Shown here in pieces: positions 7,328 through 17,101 of a stretch of DNA of 64,000 nucleotides. Where the stretch lies: positions 3,472,001 to 3,536,000 of the forward strand of contig LT549889.1 in assembly GCA_900078775.1 (NCBI GenBank), read 5' to 3'. Every line of letters starts with the position of its first letter. Position 1 is the first letter of the stretch. The DNA comes from Mycolicibacterium aurum. Lineage in GTDB: Bacteria > Actinomycetota > Actinomycetes > Mycobacteriales > Mycobacteriaceae. The notes beneath the pieces are model-generated. The model saw only the letters and a program-made list of their open reading frames with translations, made no database searches and was not told the DNA's origin. The translations under genes and the position numbers were made by a program.

Positions 7328-8586
7328 GCGGCCTCCAACCGGGCCACATAGGCGTCGATGTCGCCGATCGCCGATTCGGCGGCGAAGACGCTGAGCGTGA
7401 CGGTGTCCCCCACCCCGGTCACGCAGTGCGTGATGCCCACCATCGGGGACAGACCGGGGAACGCCGCGGCCATCCGCACCGGCCGGCCGGCGAAGCTGAA
7501 ATCGGCTGCCCCGCAGTTCACGCTGGACACCACGGTGTTGCCGGTGACCGTCGCCGAGCGCGCGTCGGGATTGAAATGGCTGATCCCCCAACGCAACAGC
7601 CGTGCCGGTGTGGCGTCGAAGGCCCGCTCGGAGGCCCGCATCGCCGGGTGGGCGGCCCGCTTGCGCCGGTCGGCGAGTTCGGTGGCGATCGCGGCGCGGC
7701 GGTCCTCGCGCGGCAGCGCCGGGCGCAGTCCGATGCCCACGGTCCCGAAGTGGTTGTAGGCCTGCCGCGGTCCGGCCTTGGCCATGGTGACCTCGGCCCC
7801 GAGCGCGCCGAGCACGGTGGGATCGACACCGAGGTCGCGCAGCTGCCCGTCCAGCGCCTCGGAGATCGCGGCCAGCGCGGCGACGGTGACGGTGGTCTCG
7901 CCCAGCTGCGCCCGGTCCCGCACCACAGTCCGCATGCTGCGCAGCCCGGCCGGCCGGTCGTTGGTCCGCAGCGGCCGGCACTGCGCGGCGGCCGGAGGCA
8001 CACCGCCGGCCAGGGTGTCGCGCATCAGGTGCTGATGGGTGCGCGCGGCCTGCAGGCTGCGCCACGGCAGGGTGAGCGGGTTGCCGTGCACCGGGGTCAC
8101 GGCGGGCACCTCGGCGTCGCGGCCGAACATCACCGCGGCGGGCCCGCAGGTGCGTCCCCCGCCGCCGAGTACGTGGGTGATCTGCAGGACCGCGACGGTG
8201 GCGGCACCGGTGGTGCGCGGGACGCCGTGCACGCCGGGGAAGACGTGCAGCCGCCAGGGCGTCACCGTGGTGTCGAGCTGATCGTTGACCAGGGCGACCA
8301 CCGCAGCCAGGCAGCCCGCCCACGAGGGGTCCTCCAGGTCGTGCACCCGAAACTGGGTGGCGTCGACCTGATGGGGTACCCAACTCGGGTAGCGCCAGGG
8401 TTCGTCGTCGCTGACCCGCCGGGTCAAATCCGGGCTGCGCCCCGCGGCGACGGCGAGCTGAGCCAGTGCGGCATCCAGATCAGTTGGCACACCGTCGAAG
8501 CCGAACAGCAAGAAGGTGTCGTTTGGCATTCTGGAGGACATCCAGAACATCTGCGCGTCGACCGCGGTGAGCCGGTTAGCTGCCAC
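7321..8586 (-). CDS. WS/DGAT-like acyltransferase protein with degenerate active site
   Basis: 421 residues from a GTG that overlaps the preceding gene's stop; the N-terminus ANRLTAVDAQMFWMSS matches the xRLTxxDxxFxxxE-type opening of wax ester synthase/diacylglycerol acyltransferases, and the C-terminal domain (VNCGAADFSFAGRPVRM, then GLSPMVGITHCVTG) also fits. The catalytic HHxxxDG motif is not intact: the aligned stretch reads THVLGGG, keeping only the second His (His138) and losing the Asp. It may be a non-catalytic relative or act on another substrate. It is the last gene of the mce operon and ends in hairpin element A. Confidence 0.72.
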   Translation of the reverse strand: MAANRLTAVDAQMFWMSSRMPNDTFLLFGFDGVPTDLDAALAQLAVAAGRSPDLTRRVSDDEPWRYPSWVPHQVDATQFRVHDLEDPSWAGCLAAVVALVNDQLDTTVTPWRLHVFPGVHGVPRTTGAATVAVLQITHVLGGGGRTCGPAAVMFGRDAEVPAVTPVHGNPLTLPWRSLQAARTHQHLMRDTLAGGVPPAAAQCRPLRTNDRPAGLRSMRTVVRDRAQLGETTVTVAALAAISEALDGQLRDLGVDPTVLGALGAEVTMAKAGPRQAYNHFGTVGIGLRPALPREDRRAAIATELADRRKRAAHPAMRASERAFDATPARLLRWGISHFNPDARSATVTGNTVVSSVNCGAADFSFAGRPVRMAAAFPGLSPMVGITHCVTGVGDTVTLSVFAAESAIGDIDAYVARLEAAL

Positions 8587-9484
8587 GTCCGATGAAATCC
8601 AGGATGCGTTCGGCGGTGGCCTCGGGCCGGTCGAGTTGCAGGAAGTGTCCGCCGCCGTCGACCACGTGCGCCGCACTTCCGGTCGGCAGCACCCGACGCA
8701 CCCAGTCGATGTAATCCGGTGCCGCGCAGCCGTCGTCGCTGCCGTGCAGGTACAGCGTCGGCAACACCGGGGCCTGCAGCCAATGTTCGTGCAGTTCGGC
8801 GTACCGGGCCGGCGGCCGGGAGCCACGCACCAGTGCGCGGTAATAGCCCAGGGCGGCACGCCAATTCGCCGGGGCGCCGATCGCCTCCAGCACCAGGCGG
8901 GTGTCCTCGGCGCCGTCGTAGCCCGGCGACCAGTCCCGCCACAGTTTGGGCACCACGCGCTGCGCCGACTGTTCGGGCAGCCAGGGCAACTGGAAGAACA
9001 GGATGTACCAGCTGCGCAGGAGTTGGCGCGGCAGTTGGGCGGCCAGCCTGGCGCCGTCCGGCACCCGGCCCAGCGGCCGGAACGAGGCCGACATGGGCAC
9101 CGACATGATGACCGTCCGGGAGAACGGGCTGTCCGGCATCGCGGCCAGCCCGGCACCGGCGATGGCTCCCCAGTCGTGGCCGATGACGACGTCCCGTCCG
9201 GTCGGACCGGCCGCGTCGAGCACCCGCAGCGCATCGTCCATCAGCGCGCCCACGTGATAGCTGCCCTCGGCCGACAGCGAGGACGGCGCATAGCCGCGCA
9301 TGAACGGCGCCGCCACCCGCCAGCCGGCAGCGGCCAGCCGCGGGGCCACCGCACGCCAGCCGTGGGCGGTGTCCGGAAAACCGTGCAGGCACACCGCAAC
9401 CGGCGCGTCGGGGTTGTCCCAGTCACCCCACGTCAGGGTGCGCAGGGTGACATCGTCGGTGACGACCTCGACGGAGCCGGTCAC
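8576..9484 (-). CDS. Alpha/beta hydrolase, epoxide hydrolase/dehalogenase type
   Basis: 302 residues. HGFPD forms the oxyanion strand; the nucleophile elbow GHDWGA carries Asp104 rather than Ser, which is the mark of epoxide hydrolases and haloalkane dehalogenases. A later acidic residue lies in GSDDG and the catalytic His in GGGHFLQ. The lid contains YYRALVRG, and a Tyr there is used by epoxide hydrolases to open the ring. The GTG start is 4 bases after the stop of the second Mce-associated gene, and its end overlaps the start of the WS/DGAT-like gene, so it belongs to the mce operon. A lipid epoxide is a reasonable but unproven substrate. Confidence 0.85.
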   Translation of the reverse strand: MTGSVEVVTDDVTLRTLTWGDWDNPDAPVAVCLHGFPDTAHGWRAVAPRLAAAGWRVAAPFMRGYAPSSLSAEGSYHVGALMDDALRVLDAAGPTGRDVVIGHDWGAIAGAGLAAMPDSPFSRTVIMSVPMSASFRPLGRVPDGARLAAQLPRQLLRSWYILFFQLPWLPEQSAQRVVPKLWRDWSPGYDGAEDTRLVLEAIGAPANWRAALGYYRALVRGSRPPARYAELHEHWLQAPVLPTLYLHGSDDGCAAPDYIDWVRRVLPTGSAAHVVDGGGHFLQLDRPEATAERILDFIGRGS

Positions 9485-9488
9485 GTGG

Positions 9489-10112
9489 TTACACCGGATC
9501 GAATGCGGAGATCAGCCAGCGACCGTCGCGCTTCTCCAGCGTCACCCGGACGCTGGACGCGGTGTCGGTCGGGGCGTCGGAGCCGACCACGACGGTCTGG
9601 TTGACGAACACCAGCACCACCGCGTGGTCCGGCTCGGCCGAGACCGGGGCCGCCGCCGGAACCGTTGCCACCGCCGAGATCTGCTTCTCCTTGGCGCCCG
9701 GGATCACCACGTCGGTGGTGAGATCGGTGTAGGCCTGGGCGAAGTCGCCGGTCAGCAGCGAACGGGCATCGGTGAGCTGCTGCTCCACCGTGTCCGGCTT
9801 GTAGGACAGCAGGGCGATGGTGTGGTCCTTGGCGGCCTGTACCGACTCGATGCGGGCGGTGTCCCCGTCGCGCACCGAATTGTCCTGCCACTTCAGGTAT
9901 CCGGCGCCGATGGCCAGGATCAGCGCCAGCGCCGGCAGGACCGCGTAGGCCAACACCCGGGACCAGTCACTCGACCCCTTGGCCGGAGCCGGCTCAGCGG
10001 CCTCGGTGGCTTCCGCGGTTTCGGTCGCTTCGGTGGCTTCGACCGTGTCGGTGGCCTGGTCCAGCTCGACCGCGGTCGATTCGGCGTCGGGCTCGGTGTT
10101 CTTCTCGGTCAC
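9489..10112 (-). CDS. Mce-associated membrane protein (second)
   Basis: 207 residues: an acidic, Thr/Ala/Glu-rich N-terminus (about 1-45), one transmembrane helix (VLAYAVLPALALILAIGAGYL, about 52-72), then a soluble domain of NTF2-like size (SVRDGDTARIESVQAAKDHT onward). This is the architecture of Mas proteins that follow mce operons, thought to stabilise the Mce complex in the envelope. It overlaps the preceding Mas gene by 4 bases (ATGA), so the two are translationally coupled. Confidence 0.85.
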   Translation of the reverse strand: MTEKNTEPDAESTAVELDQATDTVEATEATETAEATEAAEPAPAKGSSDWSRVLAYAVLPALALILAIGAGYLKWQDNSVRDGDTARIESVQAAKDHTIALLSYKPDTVEQQLTDARSLLTGDFAQAYTDLTTDVVIPGAKEKQISAVATVPAAAPVSAEPDHAVVLVFVNQTVVVGSDAPTDTASSVRVTLEKRDGRWLISAFDPV

Positions 10113-10774
10113 GGTACGAACTCCACGTTAGAAACCTTCACCTGGTCATCGCCCATGTCCTGGACGGTGACACGCATCCGCCACAGGCGCGGTTGTTGTT
10201 CGGGCGCACCGGCGTTGGAGGTCTTGACCGTCACCGCCAGCAGCACCTGCCCCTCGGTGTCGGACTCGGACTCCAGCCCGGCCTCGGTGACCTCGCCTAC
10301 CGACTTCGACTGCGCCTGCTTGACCACCTCGACGAATGGGGCGGCGCGCTGTTCGAAATCGTCGTAGAACGTCCCGGTCGCCGAGTCGAGGATGCGCTGC
10401 ACGTCGGCTTCGGCGTTCTCCCAGTCGATGGAGGTCAGGTTGATCGCACCCTGTCGGCCGACCTGAAGGAACAGCTCGCGCTTGGCCTCCAGGTTCTTCG
10501 ACTCGTAGGCCCGGAAGCCGAGCCAGCCGACCAGACCCGCCAGCGCGACCACCACCACCAGTCCGACGATGGTCGCCATCCGCACATGCGACATCGGCGC
10601 CTTCGGCTCAGCGGCCGCCACCGCCTCGTCGAAGTCCTCGACGCCCTCGGTGTCCTCGACGGACTCCTCGGGGGTCTCGGTGGTCTCCTCGACGGCGGCG
10701 GTTTCGGCTACTGCGTCAGCTTCGGATGCGGACTCGCTCACTTCCCCGGAGGGGGTAGCAGCATCGTCTGCCAT
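10109..10774 (-). CDS. Mce-associated membrane protein (first)
   Basis: 221 residues with a long acidic low-complexity N-terminus (Glu/Ala/Thr, about 1-60), a single transmembrane helix (MATIVGLVVVVALAGLVGWLG) and a periplasmic domain ending in DDQVKVSNVEFVP. Its start lies 37 bases inside the mceF gene, in another frame, so start choice is moderately uncertain, but the acidic leader is typical. It is paired with the next Mas gene, as in other mce operons. Confidence 0.83.
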   Translation of the reverse strand: MADDAATPSGEVSESASEADAVAETAAVEETTETPEESVEDTEGVEDFDEAVAAAEPKAPMSHVRMATIVGLVVVVALAGLVGWLGFRAYESKNLEAKRELFLQVGRQGAINLTSIDWENAEADVQRILDSATGTFYDDFEQRAAPFVEVVKQAQSKSVGEVTEAGLESESDTEGQVLLAVTVKTSNAGAPEQQPRLWRMRVTVQDMGDDQVKVSNVEFVP

Positions 10775-12204
10775 GTTTGCTCCTCGTTCGCGGTACGGGC
10801 CAGGTTCGATTGCGTGTACACCTGACCGTCCGGTCCAACGTACGTGCCGCTCTGCTGGTCGTACTCAGCGGATGCGATCGGTGGGGGGGCCTGCTCCGGG
10901 GCCGGAGCCGTTTCCGCAGGCTGTGAGCCCGGCCACAACTGCGGGACGGCCTGACCCGACAGCGTCGCGTTCGGGTCGCCCTTCCAGTTGAAGCCGTCGT
11001 TGAGCGGGATGTAGTTCTCGCCGCTCTCGCACATCTTCCAGTTCGGCGCGCGTTTGCCGGGCACGGTGATGCACGGCAGGTTGCGGGCGCCGCGCACATT
11101 GAACGGCGAATCCTGCGGGACGCGGCAGTAGATGTCGCCCGGCGGCCGGTCCGGATAATCCTCCAGGGCCGGGGCGCGCACCTGCTGGGCGGGCAGGAAG
11201 CCGGTGTTGCATGGCGGCGGCAGGTTCAGGTTCAGGTTGAAGTTCAGGTAGGCGCCCTTGTAGTCCTGCTTGGTGTGCCGGCTGGCCAGACCGGTGGCCT
11301 GGTTGACGGCGGTGCCCTGCGGGAAGAGCACCAGCAGCTGTTCCAGCGCCGGCTTGTAGGCCAGCGCCACCTCGCCGACGCTGACCAGGTTGGCCAGCAC
11401 CACGGGCAGGGTCGGCTGCAGGCGGTCGAACAGGGCGCGCACCTCTTCGGCGGCGCCGGGACCGCGGTCCAGGATGCCGCGCACTGCGTCGTCGTGGTCG
11501 CGCAGTTCGGCGGTCACCGTGGCCAGGTTGGACGCCCAGGCCCGCACCGAGTCACCGGTGTCGATCTGGGTGTCCAGCACCGGCTTTGACTGATCGATCA
11601 GGTTGACCAGCGGGTCGAGATTGGCCCGCGCGTCGATGGCCAGCTGGGTGGAACCCTTCACCAGTCGGGACAGGTCCGGCCCCAGCCCGCCGACGGCGAG
11701 GTAGGCCTCGTCGACCGCGGTGCGCAGGTTGTCACCCGGGATGGCCTCCAGCCCGCGGTTGGTGGCCTCCAGCAGGGTGTTGACGTCCGTCGGCACCGTG
11801 GTGTTGTCCATCGCGATGACGTCGCCGTCGCGCAGGGTGGGTCCGTCCGCGCTGCGGGGCAGCAGTTCCACGAACTGCTCGCCGACCGCGGAGCGGCTGT
11901 GCACCTGGGCCTCCAGGTCGGCGGGGATGGCCACCTTGTCGGTCAGCGACATCTCGGCGACGACGGTGCCGCGCTCGGTGAGCCCGACGCTCTCCACCCG
12001 GCCCACCTGGGTGCCGCGGTAGGTGACGTTGCTGCGTGGGTACAGGCCGCCGGTCTCGGGCAGCTCCAGGCTGACCCGGTAGTGCCCGGCGCCGAACAGC
12101 AGGTTCGGCAGCCGCATGTAACCGAACGCCATGATGCCGATGGCGATGATGGAGATGGCGATGAAGATCGCCATCTGGGTCAGGATCCGTCTGGTCAGAA
12201 TCAT
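10738..12204 (-). CDS. mceF: Mce family protein F
   Basis: 488 residues. An N-terminal membrane anchor (ILTQMAIFIAISIIAIGIMAFGYM) precedes the MlaD/Mce domain (about 35-115, YPRSNVTYRGTQVGRVESVGL) and the long helical Mce tail, then a Pro-rich, poorly conserved C-terminus ending in LLPPPGK. Mce proteins form hexameric assemblies that shuttle lipids across the mycobacterial periplasm. Sixth and last mce gene of the operon; one base separates its start from the mceE stop. The C-terminal quarter has four Cys residues in the segment PCNTGF to MCESGENY, possibly disulphide-bonded. Confidence 0.92.
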   Translation of the reverse strand: MILTRRILTQMAIFIAISIIAIGIMAFGYMRLPNLLFGAGHYRVSLELPETGGLYPRSNVTYRGTQVGRVESVGLTERGTVVAEMSLTDKVAIPADLEAQVHSRSAVGEQFVELLPRSADGPTLRDGDVIAMDNTTVPTDVNTLLEATNRGLEAIPGDNLRTAVDEAYLAVGGLGPDLSRLVKGSTQLAIDARANLDPLVNLIDQSKPVLDTQIDTGDSVRAWASNLATVTAELRDHDDAVRGILDRGPGAAEEVRALFDRLQPTLPVVLANLVSVGEVALAYKPALEQLLVLFPQGTAVNQATGLASRHTKQDYKGAYLNFNLNLNLPPPCNTGFLPAQQVRAPALEDYPDRPPGDIYCRVPQDSPFNVRGARNLPCITVPGKRAPNWKMCESGENYIPLNDGFNWKGDPNATLSGQAVPQLWPGSQPAETAPAPEQAPPPIASAEYDQQSGTYVGPDGQVYTQSNLARTANEEQTWQTMLLPPPGK

Positions 12205-12205
12205 G

Positions 12206-13327
12206 TCAGCGCCCCTGATCCCAGCGGTACGGAACGAGCAGCGGGTTCGCCCCCGTGTAGGGACTCGGCAGCTGCCCGATGGTGCGGCCCCACTGCATCT
12301 CCAGTTCGGTCAGGTCGCCCTCCCACCGGGTGCCGGTGAAGATGCCCTGGTCGATACGGCTCAGGGTCAGGTCCACCACCAGCGTGAGGTTGGCGTAGTC
12401 GCCGCGCATCCAGTTGGTGAGCGTCTCCTTGGGGAACGGGTAGGTGGTCAGGATGCTCAGCCCGCGGGTCAGCGCCGGCCCGGCGTTGGCCAGCGATTCC
12501 AGCGTCGGCCCAAGGGCTTTCAGCTGGGCGACGAGCGATTCCTTGGTCTGGTTCACCGAGTCGGCCGCCAGCGCGCTGAACCGGCCCAGCTGAACGAGGG
12601 CCTCGGACAACTCTTCTCGCTGATCCTTGAGCACCTGCAGCGCGTCGGGGATGGTTTCCAGCGCGCGGTCCACCACCGGCTTCTGCTCGGCGACCTGGCC
12701 GACCAGAGAGTTCAGGCTCTCCGCGGCGGCGATGATGTCGTCCTTCTGATCGTTGGTGTACGCGATGTAGCGGTCCAACTCGGTGATCAGGCTGCGCAGG
12801 TCGGCCTCGCGACCGGCGAACGCGGTACTGAACGCCTGGGTGATGTCCTGCACCTGGCCGACGCCACCGCCGTTGAGCAGCAACGAGACCGCGGCCAGCG
12901 TCTGCTCGGTGGTCGGGTACGCACCGGCGGACTCCAGCGGGATCACCGCGCCCTGCTTGAGCCGGCCGGTGGGCTCGGCGTCCGTGGGCACCGCGAGTTC
13001 GATGTGCTGCGAACCCAGCAGGCTGGTCTGGCCCAGGGTGGCGGTGGCGTTGGCCGGCAGCACCACGTCCCCGTTGAGGCTCATGGTGACCAGCGCATGC
13101 CAGCCCTGGCGTTCGATTCCGGTGACGTTGCCGACGGTGACGTCGTTGACCCGGACCCGGGAGTTCTGGTCCAGGTTGTCCACGTCGGGCATCTGCGCCT
13201 GAATCGTGTACGCGCCCGGGCCCTTTCCTTCCACGCCGGGCAGCGCCACCGAGTTGATGCCTTTCCAGGAGCATCCGCTGGCGGCCAGCGCCACGGCGAG
13301 TACGCCGATCCCTGCCCTCCGCATCAT
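12206..13327 (-). CDS. mceE: Mce family lipoprotein E
   Basis: 373 residues starting at an ATG that overlaps the mceD stop (TGATG). It begins with a signal peptide ending in a lipobox (ALAASGCS, Cys19), so it should be a lipid-anchored subunit, the usual property of the fifth Mce protein (LprK type). The MlaD/Mce domain follows (NSRVRVNDVTVGNVTGI) and then a long helical region. An alternative GTG start lies one codon upstream. Within the Mce hexamer it is expected to face the periplasm. Confidence 0.92.
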   Translation of the reverse strand: MMRRAGIGVLAVALAASGCSWKGINSVALPGVEGKGPGAYTIQAQMPDVDNLDQNSRVRVNDVTVGNVTGIERQGWHALVTMSLNGDVVLPANATATLGQTSLLGSQHIELAVPTDAEPTGRLKQGAVIPLESAGAYPTTEQTLAAVSLLLNGGGVGQVQDITQAFSTAFAGREADLRSLITELDRYIAYTNDQKDDIIAAAESLNSLVGQVAEQKPVVDRALETIPDALQVLKDQREELSEALVQLGRFSALAADSVNQTKESLVAQLKALGPTLESLANAGPALTRGLSILTTYPFPKETLTNWMRGDYANLTLVVDLTLSRIDQGIFTGTRWEGDLTELEMQWGRTIGQLPSPYTGANPLLVPYRWDQGR

Positions 13328-14667
13328 CACGACCCCGCTCCGTGCTGCACCATCATGCCGGGCAGTCCGTCCGCCGGGTTGGTCGCCGACACCGATTCGG
13401 CGGCCAACGGCGGCCCACCCGGAACCGGGGTGGCCGGGTCCGCCGCGGCGGGCGGCGCCGCCGGGGCCGGTCCTGGCGGTGGGATGTAGTCCGGGCGCAA
13501 CCAGTCCTCGCTGTAGGTGATCTCGTTCGGCCGGGCGAACGCGCCGACGGCGAGGTTCTGCCCGATCGGCGGGAAGTTGTACTGACGGTTCTTCATGATC
13601 GGCGCCAGGTACTGCACGCACAACTTCGACGACTGCTCGGCGCCGAGGCGCGAGGCCGCCTGCACCGCACCGCACAGGAAGGTGATCGGGTTGGCGAAGT
13701 TGTTGATCACCGGCACCGTGGACATCGCACCCTGGGCGGGCTGATAGGCGTTGATGTAGTTCTGCAGCGTCGTCGGCGCCACATGCAGGAACTGCTTGAC
13801 GTCATCGAGGCTGTCGTTGAGCGCCTGGCTCACCCCGGCCAGCTTGTCCGAAGTGGTGCCCAGGGTTTCGCGGTTGTCGGCGACGAAGCTCTGCACCATC
13901 CCGACGGTGTCGGCGAGATCCTGCACGGCGTTGCCGACCTCGTCGGGGTTGTCGGCCAACGTGCCCGACACCGAGGCCAGGTTCTGGTTGAGCTGACGCA
14001 TCACGGTGGTGCTGTCCTGCAGCGCGGACACCAGGATGGACAGGTTCTTCACCGTGGAGAACACGTCGGTGCTGTGGTCGCCGATCGCCGAAAAGGCCTG
14101 GGACAGCTTGACCAACGTGGCGCGGATGTCCGCACCCTGGCCGCGCAGGTTGTCCGCGGCGGTGTTGATCACCGAGCCGAGCGTGCTGACGCCGCCGGGC
14201 TCGGTGGGCTGCAGGTTCTCGGTGATGCGTTCCAGCTGGGCCCGGAAGTCGTCGTACTCGACCGGGACGACGGTGCGCTCCTGCGGGATGACCGCGTCGT
14301 TCTCCAGCACCGGCCCGCTTCCCGAATAGGTCGGGGTCAGCTGAATCGCCCTCGACGTCACCAGCATCGGCGACAGGATCGCCGCGTTGGCGTCGGCGGG
14401 CACCTTGTACTTGCTGTCGTACCAGAACGAGATCTTCACCCGCTCGGGCTCCGGTTCGATCTTGTCGATCCGGCCGACGGGCACGCCGAGGATGACCACG
14501 TCGTCACCCTCGAAGATGCCGTTGCTGTTGTCGAAGTACGCCACCACGTTGGTGCGGTTGAACGTATCGGTGACCCGGCTGACCGCGAACACGCCCGCGG
14601 CCAGCAGCAGCGCGAACACCACCAGCAGCGAGATCCGCTTGGTGCTCTGCTTGGACGGTGTGCTCAT
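13327..14667 (-). CDS. mceD: Mce family protein D
   Basis: 446 residues: an N-terminal transmembrane helix (ISLLVVFALLLAAGVFAVS), the Mce domain (GIFEGDDVVILGVPVGRIDKI), a long helical segment with DUF3407-like features, and a Pro/Ala-rich tail (PPPGPAPAAPPAAADP). Fourth mce gene; its start overlaps the mceC stop by 4 bases and its stop overlaps the mceE start. The spacing supports a single polycistronic message for the whole transporter. Confidence 0.92.
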   Translation of the reverse strand: MSTPSKQSTKRISLLVVFALLLAAGVFAVSRVTDTFNRTNVVAYFDNSNGIFEGDDVVILGVPVGRIDKIEPEPERVKISFWYDSKYKVPADANAAILSPMLVTSRAIQLTPTYSGSGPVLENDAVIPQERTVVPVEYDDFRAQLERITENLQPTEPGGVSTLGSVINTAADNLRGQGADIRATLVKLSQAFSAIGDHSTDVFSTVKNLSILVSALQDSTTVMRQLNQNLASVSGTLADNPDEVGNAVQDLADTVGMVQSFVADNRETLGTTSDKLAGVSQALNDSLDDVKQFLHVAPTTLQNYINAYQPAQGAMSTVPVINNFANPITFLCGAVQAASRLGAEQSSKLCVQYLAPIMKNRQYNFPPIGQNLAVGAFARPNEITYSEDWLRPDYIPPPGPAPAAPPAAADPATPVPGGPPLAAESVSATNPADGLPGMMVQHGAGS

Positions 14668-16034
14668 CGGCCTGCCCCCGGCTCGGTACCGGATCCGGCG
14701 CCGTGCGGCACCGGCTCACCCGGTGCCGGCACCAGCACCGGCTGCCGGCTGGGCTGCTGGGACTCCATGCCCGGCGGCGCGGCGGCCGGCGGTCCGGGCG
14801 GCGGCCCACCGGGCGGACCCGGCGGAATCGGCTCGCGGTACGGGTAGCAACCGGTCGGGCCCGGCAGCGGGATGCCCGGAGGCCCACAACCCAGGTCGCC
14901 CGGGTTACCGGTGATGGCGTCGGGCAGCGTCATCCGCGGTTCCCCGCCTTGGCCGGTGCGCGGGAACGGGATCGGCATCGCCGGGGTACCCGCCTGGCCT
15001 ACACCCGGATCGTGGCGCTCGGACGGCAGCAGCACGTTCGGGTCCAGCCCCAGGTCGGAGAACGCGGCGTCGACGAACGGCTGCACGAACTGGCCGGGCA
15101 GCAGGTTGGCGACGTAGGACTTGAAGAACGGGCCCGAGGCCGCGGACTCCCCGAGCGACATGGCGTAGGCGTGCATCAGGCTCAGCGACTTCTGCAGCCG
15201 TTCCTTGCGGTTGTCCAGGATGGTGAGCACGCCGTTGAGCTTCTCCAGCGCCGGTTTCATCGTCTCGTCGTTCTCGTTGATGAAGCCCTGCAGCTGACGG
15301 CTCAACGCCGAGATGTTGCCCGAGATCGCGTCCAGCGCAGCGGTTTGGCTGCGCAACTCGGCCAGCAGCGCGTTGCTGCTGCGCACCAGCGTGACGATCT
15401 GATCGCTGCGCTCGGCCAGCACCGTGGTGGCCTTGTTGGCGTTGGCCAGCAGTCCGCGCAGTTCGGCGTCGCGCTCGTTGAGGGTCTCGGAGAACCGGGC
15501 CACCCCCTCGATGGCGACCTTGAGGTCGGGCGGGGTGTCGGCGAAGGTCTCGGAGATCACCCGCAGCGAATCCGAGAGCTGGTCGGTGTTCAGGCCGCTG
15601 ATGGTGGTGGCCAGATCGCCCAGGGCGTCCGGCAATTGGTAGGCCGGGGTGGTGCGGTCGGTGGGAATGGTGCCGCTCTGGGTGCCGTCACCGCGCGGGG
15701 TGACCTCCAGGATCTTGGTACCCAGCAGGCTCTTGGTCCGCACCGCGGCCTCACTGCGGTCACCGATGCGCACGTTGCTCTTGACGGTGAACTTCACCAG
15801 CACCTGCTGGCCGTCCAGTTCGACGGACTTGACCTGGCCGACCCGCATCCCCGACACCTGCACCGAGGCGCCACTGCGGATTCCGCCGGCCTCGACGAAG
15901 TACGCCGAGTAATCCTTGCCGCTGTTGAGGAACGGCAGTCTGTCGTAGTTCAGCGCGCCCAGGATGATCGCGGCGATGACGGTCAGGCCGACGGCGCCGA
16001 CGATCAGCTGATTGCGTTCTGCGAAGGACTTCAC
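14664..16034 (-). CDS. mceC: Mce family protein C
   Basis: 456 residues from the GTG (VKSFAERNQ) that overlaps the mceB stop by 4 bases; GGAGG lies about 9 bases upstream, whereas a GTG four codons earlier sits directly on that sequence, so the shorter start is preferred. Transmembrane anchor, then Mce domain (GIRSGASVQVSGMRVGQVKSV), helical region, and a tail very rich in Gly and Pro (repeated PPGPPG-like units) that is likely extended and disordered. Third mce gene. Confidence 0.92.
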   Translation of the reverse strand: MKSFAERNQLIVGAVGLTVIAAIILGALNYDRLPFLNSGKDYSAYFVEAGGIRSGASVQVSGMRVGQVKSVELDGQQVLVKFTVKSNVRIGDRSEAAVRTKSLLGTKILEVTPRGDGTQSGTIPTDRTTPAYQLPDALGDLATTISGLNTDQLSDSLRVISETFADTPPDLKVAIEGVARFSETLNERDAELRGLLANANKATTVLAERSDQIVTLVRSSNALLAELRSQTAALDAISGNISALSRQLQGFINENDETMKPALEKLNGVLTILDNRKERLQKSLSLMHAYAMSLGESAASGPFFKSYVANLLPGQFVQPFVDAAFSDLGLDPNVLLPSERHDPGVGQAGTPAMPIPFPRTGQGGEPRMTLPDAITGNPGDLGCGPPGIPLPGPTGCYPYREPIPPGPPGGPPPGPPAAAPPGMESQQPSRQPVLVPAPGEPVPHGAGSGTEPGAGR

Positions 16035-17062
16035 TTCGGCGCACACCTCCCGGTGCTCTGCCCGGCCGCCTTCACGTACACCGGCTGGCCGCCCTTGCCG
16101 TTCAGCTTGAGCACGATGTCGCAGAGATAGAAGCTGAAGAAGTCACCGTAGATTCCCTGCCGTGCCAACGCCTGATAGGCGTCGGGCAGCGTGTTGATCA
16201 GGTTGTCGAAGTACTCGTGGTCGGCGAGCACCACGCCCGCGGTCCGGTCGGTCTCGGTGATGGTCTTGGCGAACGGCGGGCGCGCCTGCGACAGCAGGTC
16301 GGCGATGCTGCCGGCCGCCGCATTGGCGTAGGCGACGCCGTTGGCGATGTCGGTGCGCCGTTCGGCCAGCCCGTCGATCAGTTCGGACAGTCCGTCGACG
16401 CCCTTGGCGAACTGCTCGTTCTGGTCGCCCAGCGAGCCCATCACGGTGTTGAGATTGACGATGACCTCTCCGATCAACTGGTCACGGTCGGCGAGTGTGT
16501 TGGTCAGCGCGGCGGTCTGGGTGAGGAAGGACCCGATGGTGGCGCCCTGCCCCTGCAGCGCGCTGATCAGCTGCCCGGACAACGCGTTGATCTGATCCGG
16601 GTCCAGTGCCTTGAACAGTGGCCGGAAGCCGCCGATCAGCGAGTCGAGATCGAGCGCGGGTGCGGTGCGCGCGAACGGGATCGTGGCGCCGGGCTTGAGC
16701 CGGTTGGTGTCCCCGGTGCCCTCTTCCAGCGCCAGGTAACGGCCGCCGATGAGGTCGTCGTACCGGATGATGGCGCGGGTGCCCTCGGTGAGCACCACCG
16801 ACTCGTCGACGGTGAAATCGACCAGCACACTGCCGTCGTCACGCATCGCCAGCTTGCCGACCTTGCCGACCTCGACACCGGCGATCCGGACGAAGTCGTC
16901 TGTCTCCATGCCGCTGACATTGGTGAATTCGGCGCGGTATTCCGACTCTCCCTCGCCGAATCGCAGCTGGGAGAAGATCGCGAACAGGCCGAAGACACCC
17001 AGCAGGCACACTGCCAGGAAAATGGTGAGACGCCAGATGGCGCCCCCCAGATTGTCTTTCAT
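16031..17062 (-). CDS. mceB: Mce family protein B
   Basis: 343 residues, the shortest Mce protein here, as is usual for MceB. N-terminal anchor (WRLTIFLAVCLLGVFGLFAIF), Mce domain (TDDFVRIAGVEVGKVGKLAM-like stretch at about 50-75), then the helical tail ending in two Cys-containing segments (FYLCDIVLK and TGRCAPK). It follows mceA after 39 bases, the largest gap inside the operon, and overlaps mceC by 4 bases. Confidence 0.92.
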   Translation of the reverse strand: MKDNLGGAIWRLTIFLAVCLLGVFGLFAIFSQLRFGEGESEYRAEFTNVSGMETDDFVRIAGVEVGKVGKLAMRDDGSVLVDFTVDESVVLTEGTRAIIRYDDLIGGRYLALEEGTGDTNRLKPGATIPFARTAPALDLDSLIGGFRPLFKALDPDQINALSGQLISALQGQGATIGSFLTQTAALTNTLADRDQLIGEVIVNLNTVMGSLGDQNEQFAKGVDGLSELIDGLAERRTDIANGVAYANAAAGSIADLLSQARPPFAKTITETDRTAGVVLADHEYFDNLINTLPDAYQALARQGIYGDFFSFYLCDIVLKLNGKGGQPVYVKAAGQSTGRCAPK

Positions 17063-17101
17063 GGCTTGCGGGTTCTCCTCAACGGTGTCTGTCGATAGCG
17101 G